DNA from: Tannerella sp.
GTDB lineage: Bacteria; Bacteroidota; Bacteroidia; Bacteroidales; Tannerellaceae
Length of the DNA: 19,267 nucleotides
Assembly (NCBI GenBank): GCA_031272655.1
Contig: JAISTJ010000089.1
Span: 1-19,267, forward strand
Direction: 5' to 3'
Shown piece after piece: positions 1 to 5,899 of this stretch (position 1 is its first letter; every line of letters starts with the position of its first letter). The notes beneath the pieces were generated by a model. That model had not been told where the DNA came from. It made no database searches and was given only the letters and a program-made list of their open reading frames with translations. The translations under genes were made by a program, and so were the position numbers.

Positions 1-153
1 TACGTAGATGCCATCTTCGGGCGAAGAGCCGTCGCCCTCGCCGCCAATCCACATACCCGGACGCAAACGCATCTGTTCGCGCCACTCCAAGTCAATCATC
101 TGTTCGTCGCCGTACTTTCGTTCTTGCTGATTAATATCGTTTAATTCGTTCAT
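1..153 (-). CDS. parE: DNA topoisomerase IV subunit B (ParE), N-terminal fragment
   Basis: Only the first 51 codons are present; the gene runs off the left edge. ParE is the ATPase subunit of topoisomerase IV, which decatenates daughter chromosomes. The visible part reads through a LEWREQMRLRPGMWIG segment (residues 22-37) and then GDGSSPEDGIYV (40-51). This matches the start of the Bacteroidetes ParE GHKL ATPase domain, whose usual form is RPGMYIG. The DGIYV continuation favours ParE over GyrB, which has a different sequence after its PGMYIG motif. Tryptophan replaces the usual tyrosine at residue 35. The start ATG (complement of 151-153) is the first in frame and is preceded by AT-rich sequence, with a -7 box about 55 bases upstream. 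The gene is divergent from the plus-strand gene at 330. The assignment rests on a short fragment. Confidence 0.82.
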   Translation of the reverse strand, partial: MNELNDINQQERKYGDEQMIDLEWREQMRLRPGMWIGGEGDGSSPEDGIYV

Positions 154-206
154 TTATAGTTTGTTAGATGTCTTCGTTATATGCGTGCCATATTAAATTA
201 CGCAGT

Positions 207-215
207 GCAAAAGTA
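207..215 (-). promoter_or_regulatory. Bacteroidota-type -7 box for parE
   Basis: The minus strand reads TACTTTTGC, an exact match to the Bacteroidota sigma-ABfr -7 consensus TANNTTTG(C). It lies about 55 bases upstream of the parE start codon. I see no clear -33 TTTG at the right spacing. Confidence 0.55.
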
Positions 216-289
216 CACTTTTTTTAGCTATTTGGGTATAATATCCGTAATTTTTTTACCGAAACGAGAGTTTTATTAAGTTAAATTAT

Positions 290-298
290 TATATTTGC
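290..298 (+). promoter_or_regulatory. Bacteroidota-type -7 box for the first UroD-like gene
   Basis: TATATTTGC matches the TANNTTTGC consensus 31 bases before the ATG at 330. The expected transcript would have a short A-rich leader. The -33 element is not convincing. With the minus-strand box at 207-215 this makes a divergent promoter region between parE and the UroD-like gene. Confidence 0.6.
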
Positions 299-329
299 AG
301 TTTTAAAAACAAAGAAAAACTATAAATAT

Positions 330-1574
330 ATGACCTCAAGGGAACGCATTATTGCTGCAATAGCGCATATAGAGCCGGATAAGGTACCGGTTGACTTGGG
401 CGCTACGCCGAGTTCAGGCATCTCGGCAATAGCTTATTCAAACTTAATGAAGTATCTCGGCAAAGAATTGCCGACGCTTGTTTACGACACAGTGCAGCAG
501 TTGGCACAGCCAGACGACAGCATCCTCGACCTTTTTGGGGTAGATGTGATAGATGTCGGTCGGGCGTTCGATACCGAGCCGTCGGACTGGTATCCGATAC
601 GTCTTGCCAACGGCGCCGAAGCCTTCTATCCGAAAGGTTTTAGACCAACGCTGTTAGACGACGGTTCGTATGTAACATACGATGACGACGGCAAGCGCAT
701 ACTGTCGAAGATGCCGGTAGGCGCTACGTTTTTCGACCAGACGTACTTCCCGTATAAAGATGGGTATCCGTCGGACTACGGTACTTTAGACGCAGAGATG
801 GGGCGTATAATGTGGTCGCGGGACGTACACAGCCCATGGAACCACGCTTCCGACGCCGATTTCTGGCAGCAGCTTCGCACAAAGAGCCTGTGGTTGCGGC
901 AGAATACGGATAAAGCGTTAATGCTGGTATGTGGTTGCAACTTGTTTGAGTGGGGTACGTTCCTGCGGCGCATTGACAACTTCCTTATGGACTTGATATG
1001 CGATACCGACAATGTAGAGCGTTTACTCGACGAGTTGCTACAACGGCACCTTGCGACGCTCGAAAAGGTCTGTGTCGCAGTCGGGGATATAGTTGATATA
1101 ATACGTTTTGGCGACGACCTTGGCATGATGTCGGGTCCGTTCATGGACGTTGAGACCTACCGCACGCTGTTTAAGCCGCGTCACAAGCAGCTTTGCGACT
1201 ATGTGAAAACGCACAGCAAGATGCACACATTCATTCATTCGTGCGGCTCTATCTCGCTGCTGATGCCGGATATGATAGAGGCAGGGATAGAAATCTTCAA
1301 TCCGGTGCAGACAGCGGCGGCAAACATGTCGCCGGAGTATCTGAAACGCGAGTTCGGCGCCGCCTGTACTTTTTGGGGCGGCGGCATCGAGAACGTCGGT
1401 ACGCTCAATGTCGGCAGCCGCGAACAGATACGCGAGCAGGTCTTCGAGCGTATGGAACTGTTTTCCAAAGGCGGCGGCTTCGTCTTTAACCCCATCCATA
1501 ACATACTGCCCGATGTGCCGCCGGAGAACGTTGTTACGCTGTTCGAGGCGGTGAGAGAGTTTAATGACAATTAA
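330..1574 (+). CDS. Uroporphyrinogen decarboxylase-like (URO-D/MtaA superfamily) protein A
   Basis: This 414-residue protein belongs to the uroporphyrinogen decarboxylase superfamily (PF01208), which holds both HemE and corrinoid-linked methyltransferases. The N-terminus (SRERIIAAIAHIEPDKVPVD) is the usual family opening. The central H303-S-C305-G motif and the late GGGFVFNPIHNILPDVPPENV segment (around 382-402) belong to the methyltransferase-like branch rather than HemE. H303, C305 and H390 lie where MtaA/MtbA-type enzymes carry the His-X-Cys...Cys zinc ligands, so this protein may bind a metal with His as the third ligand (inference). No corrinoid protein or other methyltransferase gene is in the window, so substrate and pathway cannot be named. 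A related but distinct gene follows at 1778. The stop codon lies inside the first unit of a heptamer repeat array. Confidence 0.85.
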   Translation: MTSRERIIAAIAHIEPDKVPVDLGATPSSGISAIAYSNLMKYLGKELPTLVYDTVQQLAQPDDSILDLFGVDVIDVGRAFDTEPSDWYPIRLANGAEAFYPKGFRPTLLDDGSYVTYDDDGKRILSKMPVGATFFDQTYFPYKDGYPSDYGTLDAEMGRIMWSRDVHSPWNHASDADFWQQLRTKSLWLRQNTDKALMLVCGCNLFEWGTFLRRIDNFLMDLICDTDNVERLLDELLQRHLATLEKVCVAVGDIVDIIRFGDDLGMMSGPFMDVETYRTLFKPRHKQLCDYVKTHSKMHTFIHSCGSISLLMPDMIEAGIEIFNPVQTAAANMSPEYLKREFGAACTFWGGGIENVGTLNVGSREQIREQVFERMELFSKGGGFVFNPIHNILPDVPPENVVTLFEAVREFNDN

Positions 1575-1687
1575 GAATTTAGAATTTAGAATTTAGAATT
1601 TAGAATTAAGAATTTAGAATTTAGAATTAGGAATTAGGAATTAGGAATTAAGAATTAAGAATTTAGAATTAAGAATTAGGAATTAAG
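1569..1687 (+). repeat. Heptamer tandem repeat array, 17 units
   Basis: Seventeen uninterrupted 7-base units run in perfect phase: seven AATTTAG, six AATTAAG and four AATTAGG. The array begins inside the last codon of the upstream gene, so its first unit supplies the stop TAA (1572-1574). Related AATTAAG copies follow the secDF stop (8963-8983) and the first kinase stop (11946-11987), so this is a dispersed repeat family. The class resembles the short heptanucleotide repeats (STRR) of cyanobacteria; function is unknown. The rest of the gap to 1777 holds a weak -7-like CGTCTTTGC (1729-1737) and three inverted heptamers. Confidence 0.95.
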
Positions 1688-1743
1688 AAGATAGATGTAG
1701 ATATTTAGATTGGGAAGAGATGTCTTAACGTCTTTGCTTTCTT

Positions 1744-1764
1744 CTAAAATCTAAAATCTAAAAT
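1744..1764 (-). repeat. Three inverted heptamers (CTAAAAT)
   Basis: Three perfect tandem CTAAAAT units lie just before the ATG at 1778. Read on the minus strand they are ATTTTAG, one base different from the AATTTAG unit of the upstream array. The two arrays face each other across about 56 bases and could pair imperfectly in RNA. Confidence 0.75.
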
Positions 1765-1777
1765 AAAATAAAAAGAT

Positions 1778-2908
1778 ATGGAAAGAACAGAGAAATGCCT
1801 ACTCAAGTTAGACAGGATGAACAAGGCATTAAGAAACGAGAGACCCGACCGCGTACCTGTCAGCGACTTTTTCTGGGGCGGTTTTATTCGTCGCTGGCGC
1901 AAGGAGTTGAACTTGCTGGACGATGCTAACCCCTACACCTACTACGACCTCGACTGGTTAGTTACGTATCCGAACCTTGACCCTCATATTCAGCCGTTTG
2001 AGATTGTTCGTGAAGACGAAATCGAGGTTGTGGTCAAGACGGGTTTTGGGGCTACTATCCGCAAGAAGTTCGACTTTCCGATGCCGGAGTTTGCTGCGTT
2101 TGAGACAGATACTATTGAGAAGTTGCAGGCGTTTGAGTTTGATTCGCCACGCGACCCTCGACGTTTCTACGAAGGCGGCGACAATCAGATAGCCGGCGTA
2201 GGCGATGGTTTCGAGCGAAACTCTCCGCCGTGGGTTGAGACCATAAAAGCGCTGCGTCCCGAAATACCGGTATATGGCAGTGTTATTGAGTGTTCGGAAT
2301 GTCTTACCCGCATGATAGGTCAGGCGAACTATCTGCTATGGATAGCAATGTATCCTGACGAGTTAGGCGCTTGCATCAATCGTATCGGTCAGTTCTACTT
2401 AGACCTTACGAAGGCGCAGATTGAAGCTGCCAACGGGCTGATTGACGGGATGGTGATATGGGGCGACGTCGCTTATAAGCAGACGATGCTTTTTGACCCC
2501 GAATATTGGCGTCAATACTTCAAGCCATGGGTTAAGCAGATAATAGAAGAGTGCCACAAGCATAACTTGCCGGTGATATATCACGGTTGCGGCAACGTGG
2601 AGCTTATCCTTGAAGACTTTATGGAGATAGGTCTCGATGGTTACAATCCGCTTGAAGTGAAAGCCGGTCTCGACTATACGGAGCTGAAGGAACGTTATGG
2701 AAAGCGCATGGCGTATTGCGGCAACAACGATATACAGCTGTGGGAGAGCAACGACCTTGAGCTAATACGCAAAGAGACTATCCGCAAGGTAGAAGCCGGA
2801 AAGGAAGGCGGTTACATCTTCCAGTCCGACCACTCCGTGTCAAGCGACGTTTCAGGCAAGACCTACGACTATATCGTTAAGTTAGCGCGCGAGTACGGGA
2901 CTAACTGA
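1778..2908 (+). CDS. Uroporphyrinogen decarboxylase-like (URO-D/MtaA superfamily) protein B
   Basis: This 376-residue protein is a second member of the same superfamily as the preceding gene but clearly divergent from it. The N-terminus carries the RMNKALRNERPDRVPVSDF opening. The core IYHGCGNVELILEDF has H269 and C271, followed by the GLDGYNPLEVKAG segment. The C-terminal GGYIFQSDHSVSSDVSGKTY carries H352. H269, C271 and H352 could form a metal site like that of methyltransferase-type members (inference from family position). HemE has a different set of conserved residues, so a haem-biosynthesis role is unlikely. The neighbouring paralogue suggests the two act on related substrates or together, but no corrinoid protein is present to prove methyl transfer. 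Start chosen at the first ATG, in an A-rich context without a Shine-Dalgarno, as usual in this phylum. Confidence 0.85.
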   Translation: MERTEKCLLKLDRMNKALRNERPDRVPVSDFFWGGFIRRWRKELNLLDDANPYTYYDLDWLVTYPNLDPHIQPFEIVREDEIEVVVKTGFGATIRKKFDFPMPEFAAFETDTIEKLQAFEFDSPRDPRRFYEGGDNQIAGVGDGFERNSPPWVETIKALRPEIPVYGSVIECSECLTRMIGQANYLLWIAMYPDELGACINRIGQFYLDLTKAQIEAANGLIDGMVIWGDVAYKQTMLFDPEYWRQYFKPWVKQIIEECHKHNLPVIYHGCGNVELILEDFMEIGLDGYNPLEVKAGLDYTELKERYGKRMAYCGNNDIQLWESNDLELIRKETIRKVEAGKEGGYIFQSDHSVSSDVSGKTYDYIVKLAREYGTN

Positions 2909-2928
2909 GCTGAAAGTCGCAGTTTTTT
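2903..2928 (+). terminator. Possible weak terminator after UroD-like protein B
   Basis: A short AACTG/CAGTT stem (2903-2907 with 2920-2924) overlaps the stop codon and runs into TTTTTT. The stem is only five base pairs, so this is a weak call. Confidence 0.3.
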
Positions 2929-2939
2929 GAGGCATTTTT

Positions 2940-2970
2940 TTTGCAGATAAAAAAAATTTTGTAATTTTGC
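2940..2970 (+). promoter_or_regulatory. Promoter of the Rpn-like gene, possibly leaderless
   Basis: TTTG at 2940-2943, an 18-base spacer and TAATTTTGC at 2962-2970 match the Bacteroidota -33/-7 promoter closely. The ATG at 2977 begins only six bases after the -7 box, about where transcription should start, so the mRNA would have little or no 5' leader. Confidence 0.7.
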
Positions 2971-2976
2971 GGTACT

Positions 2977-3903
2977 ATGACAAGGTATTTAGATCCGCGA
3001 AGTGATTTGGTTTTCAAACGAATATTCGGTGAAAACAAGGATTTGGCAATGAGTTTTCTCAATGCCCTGCTTCCTTTGCGCCCTGACCAGCAGATTGTTG
3101 AACTTCAGTATTTGAATGCGGAACTTGTGCCGGTAGCGCCTGATATGCGGAACTCTATTGTTGACGTTAGGTGTACCGATAACCGCGGATGGCAATTCTT
3201 TGTTGAGATGCAGATGTTTTGGTCGGCAGGATTTTTTAAACGTATGCTTTTCAATGCCTCGAAAGTTTATACACGTCAGAAAATCAGCAAATCAAGTGAT
3301 TTTTCAATGTTGAAACCCGTTTTCGGTTTAGCGATACTAAATGATATTTTCGATAAAACAACCGACGATTTTTATCATCATTTTGAATTTATCAACCGTA
3401 AGAATCAAGATGAAAAGATTCAGGATATGGAATTTGTGTTTGTTGAGTTGCCTAAATTTGTTCCTGCAACACTGACAGAAAAAAAAATGGCGGTACTGTG
3501 GCTGCGGTTTCTTAATGAGACTGAAGGCGAACATGAAAAACTACCTCCTGAATTTTTTGAAAATGAGGAAATAAGCAGAGCTTTGAGAATGTGTCGCGAA
3601 GGAGCGTTCACTAAACAGCAGTTAGAACACTATGAACGATTTGAAGATGCTGTACTGACTTATAATACTCTCATGGCAGACTCTAAAACAAAAGGACTTG
3701 AAATAGGTAGAGCTGAAGGTAGGGCTGAAGGTAGAGCTGAAGGCATAGTGGAGGGTAGGGTTGAGGGTATAGCGGAACGAAATACTGAATTAGTGCTCAA
3801 TTGCTTCAGCAAAGGTTATGCCGTTGAGCAGATAGCTGATATATCAGGCTTAAGCGATGTAGAAGTAATACAAATTTTAAATCAGAATGGCATAACTATA
3901 TGA
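2977..3903 (+). CDS. Rpn-family PD-(D/E)XK nuclease / putative transposase
   Basis: This 308-residue protein has the PDDEXK_2 (PF12784) architecture of Rpn-like recombination-promoting nucleases, often annotated as putative transposases. The N-terminus has the family hallmark LDPRSDLVFKRIFGE. The nuclease core shows IVDVRC (D63) then FFVEMQM (E77, Q79), fitting the D...ExQ form of the active site. The C-terminal part has a run of G-R-A-E-G type units (about 244-267) that is probably a helical segment, followed by a short helical tail. Such C-terminal repeats are common in the family. Relatives cleave DNA and promote RecA-independent recombination; some act in phage defence. I see no terminal inverted repeats or target duplications, so it is not a recognisable insertion sequence. 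Base composition looks more AT-rich than in neighbouring secDF, compatible with acquisition, but this was not computed. Confidence 0.88.
   Translation: MTRYLDPRSDLVFKRIFGENKDLAMSFLNALLPLRPDQQIVELQYLNAELVPVAPDMRNSIVDVRCTDNRGWQFFVEMQMFWSAGFFKRMLFNASKVYTRQKISKSSDFSMLKPVFGLAILNDIFDKTTDDFYHHFEFINRKNQDEKIQDMEFVFVELPKFVPATLTEKKMAVLWLRFLNETEGEHEKLPPEFFENEEISRALRMCREGAFTKQQLEHYERFEDAVLTYNTLMADSKTKGLEIGRAEGRAEGRAEGIVEGRVEGIAERNTELVLNCFSKGYAVEQIADISGLSDVEVIQILNQNGITI
3706..3777 (+). repeat. Six in-frame 12-base repeats encoding GRAE-type units
   Basis: Units are GGTAGAGCTGAA and variants: the first three are nearly identical and the last three degenerate. Each adds four residues (G-R-A-E, G-I-V-E, G-R-V-E, G-I-A-E) to the C-terminal part of the Rpn-like protein. 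The near-identical first units could expand or contract by slippage without changing frame. Confidence 0.9.
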
Positions 3904-3918
3904 ATATAAGGCATTTAT

Positions 3919-3962
3919 CCCCCCCCCGTATTTAATTCGCTGTAAATCAGATAAATACGTAT
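3919..3962 (+). other. Poly-C tract and inverted repeat in the gap before the BspA-like gene
   Basis: Nine consecutive C residues (3919-3927) are followed by a perfect 8-base inverted repeat, CGTATTTA (3927-3934) with TAAATACG (3952-3959), and an overlapping palindrome ATACGTAT (3955-3962). No T-tract follows, so this is not a clear terminator. I see no convincing -7 box between here and the ATG at 4056; the best candidate is TACTTGTGC at 3994-4002. Confidence 0.5.
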
Positions 3963-4055
3963 ATTTTATGAATCCCAAAACGGACTCATCGCTTACTTGT
4001 GCCTGTGAGTTACTTAATAAACAGAAATATATTATTAATCAAAACTTTATAATTT

Positions 4056-5699
4056 ATGAAACTTAAAAATTTACTTTCGATTATCATCCTGAGCGCATCG
4101 GCGCTGTCAGGTGTGGCGCAAGAAGGCGCCGTTTATTTAGACTTTGAAAAAGGTTCAGTACTGATTTCTCGTGCATTTAACAATAACGAATTTCTGTATC
4201 CTGATAATGTCAGTGCAGCCAGTTATGGATACGGGCCTACGTATTTGGGAAGTATGAATGCCTTGCAGTATCCTTATTACAGTAAAACTTTCGAAATCAA
4301 GAAAGTTGATGCGGAAAACCACAAGTACACCATTGTCTCCGAGGGTTTTTCAAGTCCTGTCCCATTTTCTGGAGGTTATCTTACGGATGCCACATATCTG
4401 GCGTTCCCCTCCGAAGGGAAAAGAGATGGATTATATATGTGGGAGTCAGGCTTTGCAAGACTTGTATTCCTTGACGAACCTAATGAAAACAGCGTTTTCG
4501 CTTTCAGGCAAGTAGAGCGCGGCACAAATGACTTTGTTCTGGAGACAGCAAACGGATTCATTAAAATACGTAATGGAGTACCAATTATTACCAATAGTAT
4601 TGAAGATGCTGAAATATTTACCATGTTTAAGGCTGAGACAGAAGGTAGTTTTGGCGAAGATTCAAATCTGACTTGGAGTTATTCCGATAATCGCCTTATT
4701 ATAAGTGGAACGGGCGAGATTGAAGATGCTGAAACGCCGCCATGGAATAATTGTCTGTCAACAGTAAAAGAAATCGTTTTCAAAGAAGGCATCACTTCTA
4801 TTGGTAAAGCTTTTCCATCGTTGAATGATAACGTTTGTGTAGTTATTCCGCCAAGCGTTAAAAATGTTAATAATCAAGCATTTGTAGCAAGCAATTTGAA
4901 AATCACAACCAACTGGACAACCGCCGAAGAACTGCCGAAACTTGGAGATAACGCTTTGGGCGACGTCACCTCCTCGACGTTGGTTATACCGAGAGGAACG
5001 AAGGAAATCTATGAAGCGTCTGACGTCTGGAAAGATTTCAAAACGGTCAGCGAACAAGCTGTAACGGCTTCTACTACATCCGTGCGGGCAAACAAGGGAT
5101 ACTTCAACCTTTCTATGGCTGTGCCCGACGACGCTTCTTTCACTGCTATATTTGAGGTGAAACTTCCGGAAAAATTCACTTTGGATAGGGAAGCTACCGT
5201 CCTGGCTGATGAATTTAAGGATGCGGGTTATACTATTAAAATAACTGAGAAGTCGAACGGGATATATCAATGTGAAATATCCCCTGAAACGACCCAAAGC
5301 GCTTCAGCGTCGTGTTATCCTTTCAGAGAGGTTTTAAAAGTGTACTATATAGTTGACAACTCGCTTGAGAACGGCACATATAGCATAGATATCCAGAACT
5401 GCACGCTCAAAATGCCTGATGGAACGGAGATTCAGGAATCAGCAATAGAGATACCGGTGATTTTCAACACTGTTACGCACAACGTTATAATCGCCAAGCC
5501 GCAACAACAGAAGATTTGGGCTGCCGGCTCGCAACTGTTTATCAACAGCAGTAAACCCGAAACAGTCAATATCTATTCAATAACAGGCGCACTGATGAAA
5601 CGCCTGACCGTATCCGACGGCACAACAACGCTCGCACTCCCCAAAGGAATGTACATTGTCAAATCCGCAACTGCAGTCAGCAAAGTGATTGTGCAATAA
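4056..5699 (+). CDS. Secreted BspA-like protein with type IX-like C-terminal sorting domain
   Basis: This 547-residue protein starts with a signal peptide (about 1-21, SGVA before Q22). Residues about 204-275 resemble part of a BspA-type leucine-rich-repeat protein: LTWSYSDNRLIISGTGEI, then PPWNN, TVKEIVFKEGITSIG and VVIPPSVKNV. Residues about 338-470 look like an all-beta, cohesin-like module (VRANKGYFNLSMAVPDDASF onward). The C-terminal part (about 480-547) has the SQLFINSSKPETVNIYSITG and LPKGMYIVKS pattern of Bacteroidales surface proteins with a T9SS type A sorting domain or a close relative. It is therefore predicted to be exported and possibly cell-surface attached. No enzymatic motif is seen; a binding role is inferred from BspA relatives. 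The gene ends 20 bases before a strong hairpin and probably forms a single-gene unit. Confidence 0.78.
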   Translation: MKLKNLLSIIILSASALSGVAQEGAVYLDFEKGSVLISRAFNNNEFLYPDNVSAASYGYGPTYLGSMNALQYPYYSKTFEIKKVDAENHKYTIVSEGFSSPVPFSGGYLTDATYLAFPSEGKRDGLYMWESGFARLVFLDEPNENSVFAFRQVERGTNDFVLETANGFIKIRNGVPIITNSIEDAEIFTMFKAETEGSFGEDSNLTWSYSDNRLIISGTGEIEDAETPPWNNCLSTVKEIVFKEGITSIGKAFPSLNDNVCVVIPPSVKNVNNQAFVASNLKITTNWTTAEELPKLGDNALGDVTSSTLVIPRGTKEIYEASDVWKDFKTVSEQAVTASTTSVRANKGYFNLSMAVPDDASFTAIFEVKLPEKFTLDREATVLADEFKDAGYTIKITEKSNGIYQCEISPETTQSASASCYPFREVLKVYYIVDNSLENGTYSIDIQNCTLKMPDGTEIQESAIEIPVIFNTVTHNVIIAKPQQQKIWAAGSQLFINSSKPETVNIYSITGALMKRLTVSDGTTTLALPKGMYIVKSATAVSKVIVQ

Positions 5700-5719
5700 C
5701 GGGATACAACGCGCTAAAA

Positions 5720-5760
5720 CCTTAACAAGGCCTAAAACCTTGTTAAGGCTATGCGTTTTT
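5720..5760 (+). terminator. Rho-independent-like terminator after the BspA-like gene
   Basis: A perfect 11-base-pair stem, CCTTAACAAGG (5720-5730) with CCTTGTTAAGG (5738-5748), encloses a 7-base loop. After a 7-base spacer comes TTTTT (5756-5760). The T-tract is offset from the stem, which is less usual, but the position just after the stop codon supports termination. Confidence 0.75.
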
Positions 5761-5806
5761 GTGCGCAATTACAAAAAGATTCGACGAAAAAAAACTAAAA
5801 AATCCT

Positions 5807-5823
5807 TGTAAAACTGTTTTACA
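5807..5823 (+). promoter_or_regulatory. 17-base palindrome overlapping the -33 region of secDF
   Basis: TGTAAAAC-T-GTTTTACA is a perfect inverted repeat around one central base. Its end is 13 bases upstream of the secDF -7 box, so it covers the -33 region. This size, symmetry and place suit a dimeric repressor operator. The binding protein is unknown. Confidence 0.5.
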
Positions 5824-5836
5824 TCTAAAAATTTAC

Positions 5837-5845
5837 TATCTTTGC
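5837..5845 (+). promoter_or_regulatory. Bacteroidota-type -7 box for secDF
   Basis: TATCTTTGC is a perfect TANNTTTGC match 54 bases before the secDF ATG. The -33 region is weak by consensus and occupied by a palindrome, so the promoter may depend on or be controlled by a bound factor. Confidence 0.75.
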
Positions 5846-5899
5846 ACCCTGAAAAATTATTTTTTTGATTAAAGTAATAACATAAATATTTAGAAATCA

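Noticed and set aside
1569..1687. Possible CRISPR array
   Set aside because: Units are only 7 bases, contiguous and without spacers, and no cas genes are present.
330..2908. Haem biosynthesis hemE pair
   Set aside because: Both proteins have the HxCG core and late-histidine segments of the methyltransferase-like branch rather than the HemE sequence pattern.
2977..3903. Complete insertion sequence around the Rpn-like gene
   Set aside because: I found no terminal inverted repeats or target-site duplications flanking it; the family is often labelled transposase but occurs as stand-alone genes.
4056..5699. Full leucine-rich-repeat BspA adhesin
   Set aside because: Only a short BspA-like region is present rather than a long run of LRR_5 units, so it is called BspA-like only.
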